DNA of 64,000 nucleotides. Source: an uncultured Maribacter sp. (GTDB lineage Bacteria > Bacteroidota > Bacteroidia > Flavobacteriales > Flavobacteriaceae). The position numbers were made by a program, and so were the translations under genes. Position 1 is the first letter of the stretch; each line of letters starts with the position of its first letter. The notes below the pieces were generated by a model. It saw nothing but the letters and a program-made list of their open reading frames with translations, had not been told where the DNA came from and made no database searches. The DNA lies in NCBI RefSeq assembly GCF_947496775.1, contig NZ_CANMDU010000001.1, positions 806,001-870,000 of the forward strand, in the 5' to 3' direction. Of the stretch, positions 17,458 through 26,366 are shown in pieces.

Positions 17458-18722
17458 AAAAAGAAAAGTATTTCCAAAAACGTTACTTTATGGTAACAGG
17501 AACATTCCTTTTAGCCTTACTTTTATATATAGATCGCATTTGTATTTCTGTAGCAAAAGACCCTATATCTAAGGCTTTAGATTTAAGTGACAAACAAATG
17601 GGATGGGTACTAGCCGCTTTTTCTTTGGGTTACGCTTTTTTACAAACGCCATCTGGCATAATGGCCGATCGCTACGGACCAAGAAAAGTACTATCTATTA
17701 TAGTTCTACTATGGTCCAGCTTCACAGCATTAACTGGAGCAGCTTGGAACTTTTTATCATTACTTATTATCCGCTTTTTATTTGGTGCAGGAGAAGCAGG
17801 TGCATTTCCTGGTATGTCCCGAGCAATATATAGTTGGATTCCACTAAAAGAAAGAGGCATCGTTACTGGTATTAATTTTTCTGGATCACGTTTGGGCGCT
17901 GCTTTTGCTGTTCCCGTTGTAGCTTGGTTAATAACTGACTTTGGTTGGCGGTTTAGCTTTGTTGTTTTTGGAATAATAGGTGGTATCTGGGCTATTTTAT
18001 GGTACCTACTTTTTAGAGACAACCCTGAAGAACATAAAGGTATCTCTATAGCAGAAAAAGAGTTCATAATAGCAGAAAGACAAGAAAAAAGCACAGAAAA
18101 AGAGAATAAGAAAATACACTTTGGCACTTTAATAAAATCTAAAAATATGTGGCTCGCAATGGGACAATATTTCTGTAGTAATTTTACATTTTTCTTTGCT
18201 TTAACTTGGTTATTTCCACATATTAAAAGCGAATACCAATTAGAAACATTAGAAGCTGGTTTTTACACCGCAATTCCATTAATATTTGGTGCCTTTGGCA
18301 ATTGGTTTTCTGGTTGGCTAATAGATTCTATATTCAAAAATGGAAAATGGGACAAATCAAGAATATTCCCAGCATCTTTAGGTTTTTCGTTAGCTGCAAT
18401 AGGGCTTTTAGGTAGTATTTATATGAACTCTGCAATAGGAGCAATTATCTTTCTAAGTATTGCAATTTTTGGAGCAGATATGACATTGCCACCTTCTTGG
18501 GCTTTTTGTGTAGATATAGGCAAAAAACATGCGGGTGCAATATCTGGCACAATGAATATGGCCGGAAACATAGGAGCTTTTATTACCGCGCTATTATTCC
18601 CATATTTACTAGCTTGGTCGGGATCCACAACTTTATTTTTTATTATTGGAGCAATTTTAAACGTTTTAGCTGTTATTTTATGGTTAAACATGAAACCTAA
18701 TAAACATTTTTCTGAATATTAA
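17454..18722 (+). CDS. MFS transporter, sugar-acid (ACS, ExuT/GudP-like) type
   Basis: The protein has 422 residues with about 12 membrane spans. LYIDRICISVA, KQMGWVLAAFSLGYAFLQTP and GIMADRYGPRKVL place it in the same symporter branch as the protein at 2232, though the two differ clearly throughout. Genes of this branch move hexuronates, glucarate, tartrate and similar organic acids with protons. Its start overlaps the DUF1537 kinase stop and the Gfo/Idh gene follows after 1 base, so it probably imports the acid used by this operon. Confidence 0.88.
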   Translation: MKKEKYFQKRYFMVTGTFLLALLLYIDRICISVAKDPISKALDLSDKQMGWVLAAFSLGYAFLQTPSGIMADRYGPRKVLSIIVLLWSSFTALTGAAWNFLSLLIIRFLFGAGEAGAFPGMSRAIYSWIPLKERGIVTGINFSGSRLGAAFAVPVVAWLITDFGWRFSFVVFGIIGGIWAILWYLLFRDNPEEHKGISIAEKEFIIAERQEKSTEKENKKIHFGTLIKSKNMWLAMGQYFCSNFTFFFALTWLFPHIKSEYQLETLEAGFYTAIPLIFGAFGNWFSGWLIDSIFKNGKWDKSRIFPASLGFSLAAIGLLGSIYMNSAIGAIIFLSIAIFGADMTLPPSWAFCVDIGKKHAGAISGTMNMAGNIGAFITALLFPYLLAWSGSTTLFFIIGAILNVLAVILWLNMKPNKHFSEY

Positions 18723-18723
18723 A

Positions 18724-19752
18724 ATGAAAACATTAAAAGGAGTTTGCATAGGCACAGGTTATTTTAGTCACTTTCAATATGAAGCTTGGCAGCGAATTAA
18801 AGAAGTAGAAATAGTTGCCGTATGTGGTACATCTATAGAAAAAGCACAAATTATCTGTGATAAATATGGAATTAAAAATGCATATGACGACTATGCAACT
18901 ATGCTTAAACAAGAAAATCCGGACTTTGTAGACATTATTACTCCCCCAAACACACATTTAGAATTTTGTAAAATAGCCATTGATTATCATATAGATATTA
19001 TTTGCCAAAAACCCCTCGCTCCAACTTATGAGGAATCCTTACAAATTGCCAAATTAGTCGAAGCATCCGATGTACGAATGATGGTACACGAGAACTTTCG
19101 ATTTCAGCCATGGCATCAAGAAATAAAAAAGCTTCTCAATGCAAAAATTATAGGAGACAAACTGCACACCATTAACCTGCGTATGCGTATGGGAGACGGA
19201 TGGCAAGAAGATGCTTATATGAACCGCCAACCCTATTTTAGAGAAATGAAACAACTTCTTATTTACGAAACAGGAGTTCATTATATTGATGTTTTTCGTT
19301 TTTTAGGAGGAGAAATAACAAAGGTATTTGCTAAATTAAAAACCCTAAATTCCAATATAAAAGGAGAAGATTTTGCTTGGGTCCATTTCGATTTTGAAAA
19401 TGAAGCGCTTGGTTTTTTAGATGCCAATAGGTTTAATGAAAACACTTCAGAAGACCCAAGATTTACTTTTGGTACTGTTTTAATTGAAGGAAATAAAGGA
19501 AGCATAAGGCTATATGATGACGGTAAAATAACCATTCAACCTTTAGGAAAGAAAGAAATTGTTCATGAATACAACTATGCAAATATTAATTTCGCGGGCG
19601 ATTGCGTTTTTACTACGCAAATGTATTTTATTAAACATTTGTTAAACAACAAACCATTCTCAACAGATGTTTCTTCGTATTTAAAAAATATTCAGATTCA
19701 AGATAAAATATACGAATCCAGCGCACTAGGAACTCCCCTTTCTATTGATTAA
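18724..19752 (+). CDS. Gfo/Idh/MocA-family NAD(P)-dependent oxidoreductase
   Basis: The protein has 342 residues. The N-terminal Rossmann fold shows GVCIGTGYF and VAVCGTS. The family motif normally written EKP reads CQKPLAPT here, keeping the key Lys. HENFRFQPWH follows, then a C-terminal alpha/beta domain with LIYETGVHYIDVFRFLGG, whose GVHxxD segment supplies the usual catalytic His and Asp. No signal peptide is visible, so it acts in the cytoplasm. It is the last gene of the operon. It could oxidise the sugar acid itself or a sugar ring at C3 in concert with the DUF1080 protein, although the two are in different compartments as predicted. Confidence 0.85.
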   Translation: MKTLKGVCIGTGYFSHFQYEAWQRIKEVEIVAVCGTSIEKAQIICDKYGIKNAYDDYATMLKQENPDFVDIITPPNTHLEFCKIAIDYHIDIICQKPLAPTYEESLQIAKLVEASDVRMMVHENFRFQPWHQEIKKLLNAKIIGDKLHTINLRMRMGDGWQEDAYMNRQPYFREMKQLLIYETGVHYIDVFRFLGGEITKVFAKLKTLNSNIKGEDFAWVHFDFENEALGFLDANRFNENTSEDPRFTFGTVLIEGNKGSIRLYDDGKITIQPLGKKEIVHEYNYANINFAGDCVFTTQMYFIKHLLNNKPFSTDVSSYLKNIQIQDKIYESSALGTPLSID

Positions 19753-19876
19753 CAATCCAATCAAATAAGATTTTAAACATGATATAGATCATAACTTCTA
19801 GCTCCTTTTCGTCCTACTTTTATTCATTTAATTATAAGTAATACACCCTGAGGTAATTTACTGAAATAAAAGAATT

Positions 19877-21721
19877 ATGGTTTTTTCAAAAGACGAATTA
19901 GAGGACATACTTAATGCCTTAGACTTAGCAATTGCAAAACTTATTGAGTATGAAGAGAAATACAAAAAACCACTACATAAGGTACACCCAAAATACAAAC
20001 AAAGTGCTAAAAACTTAATTCACTACTTAGCATTGCGCTCTTTTGACGAAAGTTTTTTACAGGAAAAATTAGAGAAAATAGACATGCCATTTTCTCCCAG
20101 AATAGGAAATAGCATTTTTTATAATCTTTTTTATTTTCAAGTAATTATAAAGAGCCTTTTAAAAAAAGAGTACTCTACATGTCCTGCGGGCATCATTACT
20201 AATAAAGAAGCAAAAAAAACACTTCAAACAAATTCAGAAGCCCTTTTTGGAAAACTAAAAAACCAAAGAAAAACGGGTATTATGGTAACACAACCTACGG
20301 AAGCAGCTACAAACTCTCATTTAATAAGTTCTTTATTAAACCTAGGAATGGACTGCGCTAGAATCAATTGCGCTCATGATGATAAAAAAATATGGAAGAA
20401 CATTATAAGCCATATAAAATCTATAGACTCCTCTTGCAGAATAATGATGGACTTAGGTGGGCCCAAACTACGAACAGGTAAAATGAAAGCTGGCCCAAAG
20501 GTTATCCGAATAAAACCTAAAAAAAATAACTTTGGCAAAGTAATAGAACCTTCAAAAATTTGGCTAGCACCAATTGGTGTTCTTCCTCCAGAAAACAAAA
20601 TAGCCGATGCCATTATACCTGTAAATAAAAAATGGTTAAAAAAAACCAAGAAAGGTTCCTTTATAATATTTAATGATTCTCGTGACAGAAAAAGAACTAT
20701 TACCATAGAAGAGGAAGCTCCTAATGGAAGGTGGGGACATTGTTACACCTCCGCTTTTATAACTACAGGAACTGTGCTAAATGTTCATTTACAAAACACA
20801 TCGGTTTCAGAAATACATTCTGTACATGAAACACAACCGTTAGAAGAAGTAATAGTATTAAAAGAAGGGGATATGCTACGATTAGACAAAAAACCCATCC
20901 TAGGTCAAGCCTCCCATTACGATTCAGAGAACGGTACCACGAAGATAGCTCATATATCTTGCACCTTACCAGAAATATTCTCTGCTGTTAAAGTGAATGA
21001 ACCAATCTATTTTGATGATGGTAAAATAGAAGGTGTTATTACGGAAGTACATCTAAATTTTTTGATTATTAAAATAACCACAACTAAAAAAAATGGAGGA
21101 AAACTCAAAGCTGACAAAGGTATTAACTTACCCGCAAGTCATATAAAAGTTGGAGGGCTAACAAAAAAAGACAAGCTAGATTTAAATTTTGTTGCAAAAA
21201 ATGCTGACGTAGTTAATTTTTCTTTTGTTAATAATGCACATGATGTTTCCGATCTATTGCACGAACTAAAAAAACGAAATGCTAATATTGGCGTCCTATT
21301 AAAGATTGAAACGCAAAAAGCTTTTGAAAATTTACCAAGTATATTACTAAAAGCCATGCAAAATTATCCGGTTGGAGTTATGATTGCTCGTGGCGATTTA
21401 GCAATAGAGACCGGCTGGAAAAACGTAGCCATAATTCAGGAAGAGATAATGCAACTTTGCGATGCAACACACATACCCCATGTATTAGCTACACAAGTAT
21501 TAGAAAATTTAGCGAAAAAAGGAATTCCAACAAGAGCGGAAATTACAGATGCCGCAATGGCACAAAGAGCAGAGTGCGTAATGTTAAACAAAGGGCCTTA
21601 TATAGAAAAGGCAGTTAAAATGTTAGACAAAATTCTTAGCAAAATGCAACGTATACAAAAGAAAAAGGGCGCTGTATTACCTAAGTTAGTTTTTAATGAA
21701 GAAGTATTGATTAACCAATAA
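19877..21721 (+). CDS. Divergent pyruvate kinase-like protein
   Basis: The protein has 614 residues against about 470-590 for normal pyruvate kinase. Residues 1-130 resemble nothing I know. The barrel then shows CARINCAH (normally R-N-F-S-H, so the K+-binding Ser is Ala), MMDLGGPKLRTG (normally DTKGPEIRTG), YFDDGKIEGV, LLKIETQKAF with the catalytic Lys near 476, MIARGDLAIE, and ATQVLENLAKKGIPTRAEITD. After that the canonical SGETAKG is replaced by NKGPYIE, and the C-terminal allosteric domain is missing. The B domain (about 205-400) is enlarged. It is probably a phosphoenolpyruvate-family kinase of unknown substrate. It lies 124 bases after the acid-sugar operon on the same strand and may or may not belong to it. 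Confidence 0.75.
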   Translation: MVFSKDELEDILNALDLAIAKLIEYEEKYKKPLHKVHPKYKQSAKNLIHYLALRSFDESFLQEKLEKIDMPFSPRIGNSIFYNLFYFQVIIKSLLKKEYSTCPAGIITNKEAKKTLQTNSEALFGKLKNQRKTGIMVTQPTEAATNSHLISSLLNLGMDCARINCAHDDKKIWKNIISHIKSIDSSCRIMMDLGGPKLRTGKMKAGPKVIRIKPKKNNFGKVIEPSKIWLAPIGVLPPENKIADAIIPVNKKWLKKTKKGSFIIFNDSRDRKRTITIEEEAPNGRWGHCYTSAFITTGTVLNVHLQNTSVSEIHSVHETQPLEEVIVLKEGDMLRLDKKPILGQASHYDSENGTTKIAHISCTLPEIFSAVKVNEPIYFDDGKIEGVITEVHLNFLIIKITTTKKNGGKLKADKGINLPASHIKVGGLTKKDKLDLNFVAKNADVVNFSFVNNAHDVSDLLHELKKRNANIGVLLKIETQKAFENLPSILLKAMQNYPVGVMIARGDLAIETGWKNVAIIQEEIMQLCDATHIPHVLATQVLENLAKKGIPTRAEITDAAMAQRAECVMLNKGPYIEKAVKMLDKILSKMQRIQKKKGAVLPKLVFNEEVLINQ

Positions 21722-22005
21722 AAATCTTAATTATCTCGTGTTTATTATTATGGAGCCCACAATAACATCTATTTATTCCTTTGTCATTACTGTAATTAAT
21801 AATTTTAAGGCGAATAGTACCTACAATAAGTGAGTTTAAAATACGCGATGCATCCTTATAATTACTCTTTCTATAGCATCAATCTTTAAGATTATATTTC
21901 TAGACAATCTATTCAACCATAACATAATGAGCACATTCTATCCAAACAAATAGCTTAGTTTCATCTTTTTTACTTTAGTAATCCTAAAAAAAATGACAAT
22001 AAAGG

Positions 22006-22242
22006 TCATTTTTGTTTCAGTTGCGCTCTTCCTTGTCGGATGGTACTTTTACACTGCTCTCTCAGCGATTTATCTCTAATTCTAGGTAAATAACTTTCTA
22101 ATGACCTTATTTTACTTTCTAACTCACTTTTTTGCGCTTTGCCTTTTGCATTATACCCTTCCCTTGGGTTAAACGCCCAACCCATTAATCTATCGCAGGA
22201 ATTAATTTCTTCTTGTACTTTTTGTTCTATTGCTTTTTTCAT
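22006..22242 (-). CDS. Small charged protein of unknown function
   Basis: This 78-residue protein is not recognised. It is rich in Lys, Glu, Arg and Gln and predicted to be mostly helical, with a repeated leucine/charged pattern in SELESKIRSLESYLPRIRD, so a small coiled coil is likely. It starts 2 bases after the stop of a small membrane protein gene (22245-22424), which suggests a two-gene unit. No export signal is seen. Confidence 0.55.
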   Translation of the reverse strand: MKKAIEQKVQEEINSCDRLMGWAFNPREGYNAKGKAQKSELESKIRSLESYLPRIRDKSLREQCKSTIRQGRAQLKQK

Positions 22243-22244
22243 TT

Positions 22245-22424
22245 CTATATATTTTCAATAATCTTATAACTACCCATTAAATGGCACATGAGGCCCATTA
22301 AAACGGTTGTACATTTTTTATGCAATTTTCTATTTATCCAATATTTTTTAACCAAAAAGAAAAAGTATGTTACTAAAAAAAACACTAATACTACATACAA
22401 TATTTGCCGTTTACCGTCTATCAT
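22245..22424 (-). CDS. Small single-span membrane protein of unknown function
   Basis: This 59-residue frame starts at the ATG at 22424 and ends 2 bases before the next gene. Residues 8-25 (ILYVVLVFFLVTYFFFLV) form one strong membrane segment, followed by a basic stretch KKYWINRKLHKK that should stay in the cytoplasm. The clear inside-positive topology and tight spacing to the next start make a real gene likely. I do not know its family. Confidence 0.5.
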   Translation of the reverse strand: MIDGKRQILYVVLVFFLVTYFFFLVKKYWINRKLHKKCTTVLMGLMCHLMGSYKIIENI

Positions 22425-22494
22425 AAGATCTACTAATTAACTTTTTTTAATTGTAACCTACTCTTTTTCTTTCGTTTGTTTTCATAATTTAAAA

Positions 22495-24156
22495 CTAACA
22501 GCTTTGACATGTAAATAGTAATCCATTTTCTATGGTGATATTTCCTAGTAGATATCCAATACCAGCATCACCAAATTCTATAGATAAATTATCTTTTGAA
22601 GTTAATTGAAATACTAATTGTGCATTGGCCTCTAACTTTTGATTATAAGAATACTCTGAACTTTGTAACCAATGCGGATAGCCAAATAATTTATCATTTG
22701 CGTTTGCTGCGCCAATATTATGTTCCATCATATAATCATAAATATCATCAGGAACTTGTAATTCAATCCCTAATTTTATATAATCTTCTTGATGCGGATA
22801 ATCCATAAACTCCTTAAATTGTATAATTCTATTTTCTGGAAAAATATTATCGTGGTTTGGATATTTTATTGCTGAATCTCCTTTAATGACAACCTTTCTA
22901 CAAAGACTTGTTGTTAAACCTTTTGATACTGATTTAGCTTCGCAATTTGTATTTAGATTAGTACAATGGAACAATTGAAGCAATTCTCCTTCCGTACTCT
23001 CAGGAACATCTCCTAAGTTTAATTGTAATAATAATTGCAAATGTTTGCCACAGTTTGTGCATTTAGGGTACTCGTTTTCTTGTAACAAATATGGTAATCC
23101 TCCAAATTTAGAATGTGCGGATTGTTCGTTTTTGACTGATTTAGAAATAGGCATGTATGCTTTTTTACTATACTTATTTAAGGTAGTTATAGCTTGCAGT
23201 ATTTCGCATTTTGCCTCAACCGTAGTATAGCCCTTAAATATTGGCAATTTAGAGTGGTGTACTGTTTTTTTTGCGTCTATTTTTTTATCAATAGTGTAAC
23301 GTAATTCTGGTGCAAAAAACTCTTTTAGTAGGTTTACATCTAAACTAGGTTGTAAAAAAGCAGTCCTTAATAGCTCTATATTTTTTGCCTCATAAACTGC
23401 AAATACTTCTTTTTCTATCTGTTTTAATTCTTTTTGAGTAGGCTTTAACTTAGCAAATAATTTAAAAAACCAAACTCGTGTGTTCAATCGTAAATCTTTT
23501 AAAGGTGTTAGCAAACAAGTTTTTATCAGTTTAATTCTGTCTAATTCAATTGCTTCATAAACTTTATAAATGATTTTGACCCAACTATCTATTTCTATAT
23601 AAAAATCTCGATACCCTGACCTACTTTGTGCATCATCTAAATAATTCTCAGCCTCTTCTGTAAATAATAAGTATAGGTGCTCTTTTGAGAACTTAGGATA
23701 ATTAGTTAATAAAGTAGCAACAGTAGTTTCAAACGCTTCTTTAGGCGCTATTTTATAACGTGTATCTAAATAAATAAGTTTATTGATTATAAAACAGTCT
23801 TTAAAAGCATAGTTGTAATTACTGATTAAATCTGCAATAACTTCAAATTTTAAATTCATGATATTTAAGTACCCCCCTATATAGTCTTGAAACCATTTTG
23901 GACGATATTTTTGATACTGCTTTTCTTCAAAATAATATTCTGGAAGTTTTTTAAAATTCGAAACATATTCTTTTAATGTAAACGATAGTAAACCACAAAG
24001 CGTTAATTGCTGTTTTTGAAACGCAGTATTCTTTTTAGCAAATAACTCTAGTATACAAGACTTTAAATTTTGCTGCTCAACTACTGATAACATGCTAAAT
24101 TGCTCTATTATCTCTTCATGAGCCTTTAATTGTCTTTTAAATTCTATTTCTGTCAT
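22495..24156 (-). CDS. DUF1963 (YwqG-like) domain protein
   Basis: The protein has 553 residues. The first 300 or so are helical, with no recognised domain and an ARM/HEAT-like feel. The C-terminal part is DUF1963-like: HSKFGGLPYLLQENEYPKC, then CTNCGKHLQLLLQLNLGD with a CxxC pair, GYPHWLQSSEY, and QLVFQLTSKDNLSIEFGDAG before a closing TCQSC. The CxxC pairs may bind zinc. No export signal is seen. YwqG-like proteins have no agreed biochemical role. It ends a leftward run starting at 24992. Confidence 0.7.
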   Translation of the reverse strand: MTEIEFKRQLKAHEEIIEQFSMLSVVEQQNLKSCILELFAKKNTAFQKQQLTLCGLLSFTLKEYVSNFKKLPEYYFEEKQYQKYRPKWFQDYIGGYLNIMNLKFEVIADLISNYNYAFKDCFIINKLIYLDTRYKIAPKEAFETTVATLLTNYPKFSKEHLYLLFTEEAENYLDDAQSRSGYRDFYIEIDSWVKIIYKVYEAIELDRIKLIKTCLLTPLKDLRLNTRVWFFKLFAKLKPTQKELKQIEKEVFAVYEAKNIELLRTAFLQPSLDVNLLKEFFAPELRYTIDKKIDAKKTVHHSKLPIFKGYTTVEAKCEILQAITTLNKYSKKAYMPISKSVKNEQSAHSKFGGLPYLLQENEYPKCTNCGKHLQLLLQLNLGDVPESTEGELLQLFHCTNLNTNCEAKSVSKGLTTSLCRKVVIKGDSAIKYPNHDNIFPENRIIQFKEFMDYPHQEDYIKLGIELQVPDDIYDYMMEHNIGAANANDKLFGYPHWLQSSEYSYNQKLEANAQLVFQLTSKDNLSIEFGDAGIGYLLGNITIENGLLFTCQSC

Positions 24157-24265
24157 TTTTCTGAGTAGTTATTTCATATCTAAATTTATTCTTGGTGTAA
24201 TTAGCTCTAACAAACTGTAAGGATCTACTAGCAACCACAATAAAAGCACTAAAAACAATATTCAA
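24137..24265 (-). CDS. Possible 42-residue membrane peptide, TTG start
   Basis: An open frame starts with TTG at 24265, overlapping the stop of the preceding small gene as TTGA, and runs 20 bases into the DUF1963 gene. Residues 3-13 are hydrophobic (IVFSAFIVVAS) and are followed by a basic tail (RANYTKNKFRYE). The stop-start overlap is suggestive, but the non-ATG start and short hydrophobic stretch leave it doubtful. Confidence 0.22.
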   Translation of the reverse strand: MNIVFSAFIVVASRSLQFVRANYTKNKFRYEITTQKNDRNRI

Positions 24266-24465
24266 ATAATCATTGATAAAAGGTGCTTAGAACGTCTTTC
24301 ATTTAAATGCGATATTAAAAAGAAAACGATTAAATAATACACAAAAAGGATACCAGAGGGTACAGCTATTAACGAAACTACATCTTGAAACATACGCATA
24401 ACAAACTTCACAACGAATGACAAAATCAATATTATAATCGTTCCTTTTCTTAAAAAAGTAATCAT
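24262..24465 (-). CDS. Small membrane protein of unknown function
   Basis: The protein has 67 residues with two hydrophobic segments (about 9-25, IIILILSFVVKFVMRMF, and 33-52, LIAVPSGILFVYYLIVFFLI) and a basic C-terminus HLNERRSKH. Its ATG overlaps the stop of the preceding DUF3592-like gene (ATGA, 24462-24465), a common sign of translational coupling, so both probably act in the same membrane complex or process. Confidence 0.6.
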   Translation of the reverse strand: MITFLRKGTIIILILSFVVKFVMRMFQDVVSLIAVPSGILFVYYLIVFFLISHLNERRSKHLLSMII

Positions 24466-24992
24466 TTTTTTTTAACTAAATTTCTCATTAAAACAGTCGC
24501 GTTTTCAGGTGCCTGCCTTAAAAATTTTATGGGAATAGAACTCTGTAATTTTAAGTCATCATAAACAGCCTTATCCTCTACAGAAAAACTATTGGAATAC
24601 GTTACACTTTTATAATCAAAAGCATACGTAATAATGTAATTGTAATTTTCAATGGTTACAACGCTTCTACCATCTCTTCTAGTATAGGATACATCTTCTA
24701 TTTCCTTATTAACAATAGTGGCTTTTGTATAACAACCATACTTTTTAGATAATGCTTGTTCGTAATAATGCATAAAACTAGATGGGAAAATGTATAAAAT
24801 TATAAGTACGGGTACCACAATAAATGTAATTGCGAAAACATACATCCCGAAGGACTCATCTGCCTGTGTTGCAAAATAAAACACAATTGAACCTACTAGA
24901 ATAAATGGTATGGTAAATAAGAAAATAGCAGCGTTTTTTTTAAACGATTCAAAAATGAAATTTAGTTTATCTACTATTGAAACTGTGATCAT
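24462..24992 (-). CDS. DUF3592-like membrane protein
   Basis: The protein has 176 residues with two transmembrane segments (about 19-41 and 50-70), then a soluble domain. That domain, with ATIVNKEIEDVSYTRRDGRS, NYIITYAFDYKSVTYSNSFS and IPIKFLRQAPENATV, has the strand order typical of DUF3592: a conversion tail, a YxxTY strand and a final PIxxLxxxPENA loop. Function is unknown for the family. It is first in a coupled pair with the 67-residue protein and follows a lipoprotein gene after 10 bases. Confidence 0.65.
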   Translation of the reverse strand: MITVSIVDKLNFIFESFKKNAAIFLFTIPFILVGSIVFYFATQADESFGMYVFAITFIVVPVLIILYIFPSSFMHYYEQALSKKYGCYTKATIVNKEIEDVSYTRRDGRSVVTIENYNYIITYAFDYKSVTYSNSFSVEDKAVYDDLKLQSSIPIKFLRQAPENATVLMRNLVKKK

Positions 24993-25002
24993 AATTTACT
25001 AG

Positions 25003-25548
25003 TCAAAGTTTTTCATAAGTCATCGTAAGAATAGCATTAACTGAAAACATATCTCCTTCAATGGTATTAGTAGCGTGTCCTTGAAAAAACACATCTTGAA
25101 AAGATTGGTACTGCCACTTGTTGTTTACCAAATTAAAAACAGCTGTTTCTTTTGTATTATTATGTGTAAATTCTAATGAAATAGAAGTGTCTGTCGCTGC
25201 AGAAACAGTACCATTTACGGCTAACTCCGTACATTGTAAATCAGAATAAAAACCTATTGGATCATCGTAAGTTTGCTGAATTTTTTGAGAACTCCATATA
25301 AAAGTAAAATCTGGCTTTATTTCTAAGGTAATAGCACCGCAAGTAAAATATGATATAAGCTCCGTTTCCGCACCTATAAGCCCTCCCGTTCTAAGGTTGG
25401 TATTACTTTTTATAGAACTTACTTTATAAGAACCAATTATATCAGCATTTAAAGGTGCTTTTGTTGTATTACTATCGTCATTATTACAGCCTACAAAAGA
25501 GAAACTTAATGCTGCTAAAAGAAAGAATAGATATATTGTTTTTTGCAT
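25003..25548 (-). CDS. Lipoprotein, lipocalin-like, unknown function
   Basis: The protein has 181 residues. The signal peptide ends SFSFVGC, with the lipid-anchored Cys near 21 and NNDDSN next, an acidic tether common in Bacteroidota. The mature part begins ADIIGSYKVSSIKSN and alternates strands with FTCGAITLEIKPDFTFIW, a pattern seen in small lipocalin-like lipoproteins of this phylum. Ligand and role are unknown. It precedes the DUF3592-like gene by 10 bases. Confidence 0.6.
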   Translation of the reverse strand: MQKTIYLFFLLAALSFSFVGCNNDDSNTTKAPLNADIIGSYKVSSIKSNTNLRTGGLIGAETELISYFTCGAITLEIKPDFTFIWSSQKIQQTYDDPIGFYSDLQCTELAVNGTVSAATDTSISLEFTHNNTKETAVFNLVNNKWQYQSFQDVFFQGHATNTIEGDMFSVNAILTMTYEKL

Positions 25549-25675
25549 TCTATTGGTTTTAATATAATCACAAATCTACTAATCGCATCTTTCAAAAAGG
25601 TATCACTCTATTATATGATACATGTACTTATAAGTTTACAAACAACATTTTTTCTCATCTAACAATCGATATAAA

Positions 25676-25816
25676 TTAGCTCAACTTTATTTGCTCTATT
25701 TTTGTTGTTTCTAGTTTTTTAATTTGAGTTTTGAGTATTGCTCCAAATGCAACAGACTCTGGTATAAGTAAAACATAACTTTTTCCCCTAACTCCATCTT
25801 TAATTAAGTAATATCA
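25676..25816 (-). pseudogene. Possible decayed coding remnant in the 25549-25912 gap
   Basis: The 364-base gap between two lipoprotein genes has no intact gene. On the minus strand a protein-like stretch with KDGVRGKSYVLLIPESVAFG and a lysine-rich tail runs to a TAA at 25676. It has no ATG, is cut by a TGA at 25814-25816, and similar-looking protein (KVFYIGTKYKFF) continues upstream in another frame. It reads like a broken gene, but I recognise no family. Confidence 0.22.
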
Positions 25817-25912
25817 ATTTTCAGTAAGTATTTTATAGTCTTTTAAAAAATTTATATTTAGTTCCTATGTAAAACACCTTGTATAAAGTAATACTCAGAG
25901 TAGATTTTTATG

Positions 25913-26281
25913 TTACTTAGACAAATCAAAATTTACAATTGTTGTATCATTTTTTATAGTAAAATTAACTCCAATTTCAAGCGAAAATCCATTTGTATAA
26001 TACCCAACATCGGCTGTTTCCTTTTCTCCGTTTGCTCGAGTAAAGACAAGAGAATAAGCTCCGTCCGTTTTATTTTTTCGCATCGACAGAAATTCAGTTA
26101 TGCTTTCATTTGGCTCAATTCGGTCTACTTTTATTACGCTTAGTTTCTCAGTTGTAGTAAACTCTATATTTGTTATTGGCTTATTTGAGTGGTTTTTAAT
26201 GGTCATTTCAATTCCGTTATTTTTGAACATAAAACAAGAGTTCAAAGTGAGAATCATAATTATTGCTAGCAATTTTTTCAT
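25913..26281 (-). CDS. Small lipoprotein of unknown function
   Basis: I start it at the ATG at 26281, giving 122 residues. An in-frame ATG six codons upstream is possible but precedes the charged start of the signal peptide. MKKLLAIIMILTLNSC is a full lipoprotein signal with Cys16. The mature protein is beta-rich (MTIKNHSNKPITNIEFTTTE), like a single immunoglobulin-type domain. No close family is recognised. Confidence 0.55.
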   Translation of the reverse strand: MKKLLAIIMILTLNSCFMFKNNGIEMTIKNHSNKPITNIEFTTTEKLSVIKVDRIEPNESITEFLSMRKNKTDGAYSLVFTRANGEKETADVGYYTNGFSLEIGVNFTIKNDTTIVNFDLSK

Positions 26282-26366
26282 ATTTACGGAAATTTTCATG
26301 TATGAGATTATTGGAGTGGTTTAAGCATATTGTTTATTAATTACACCCCTAATATAATTACTTTTC

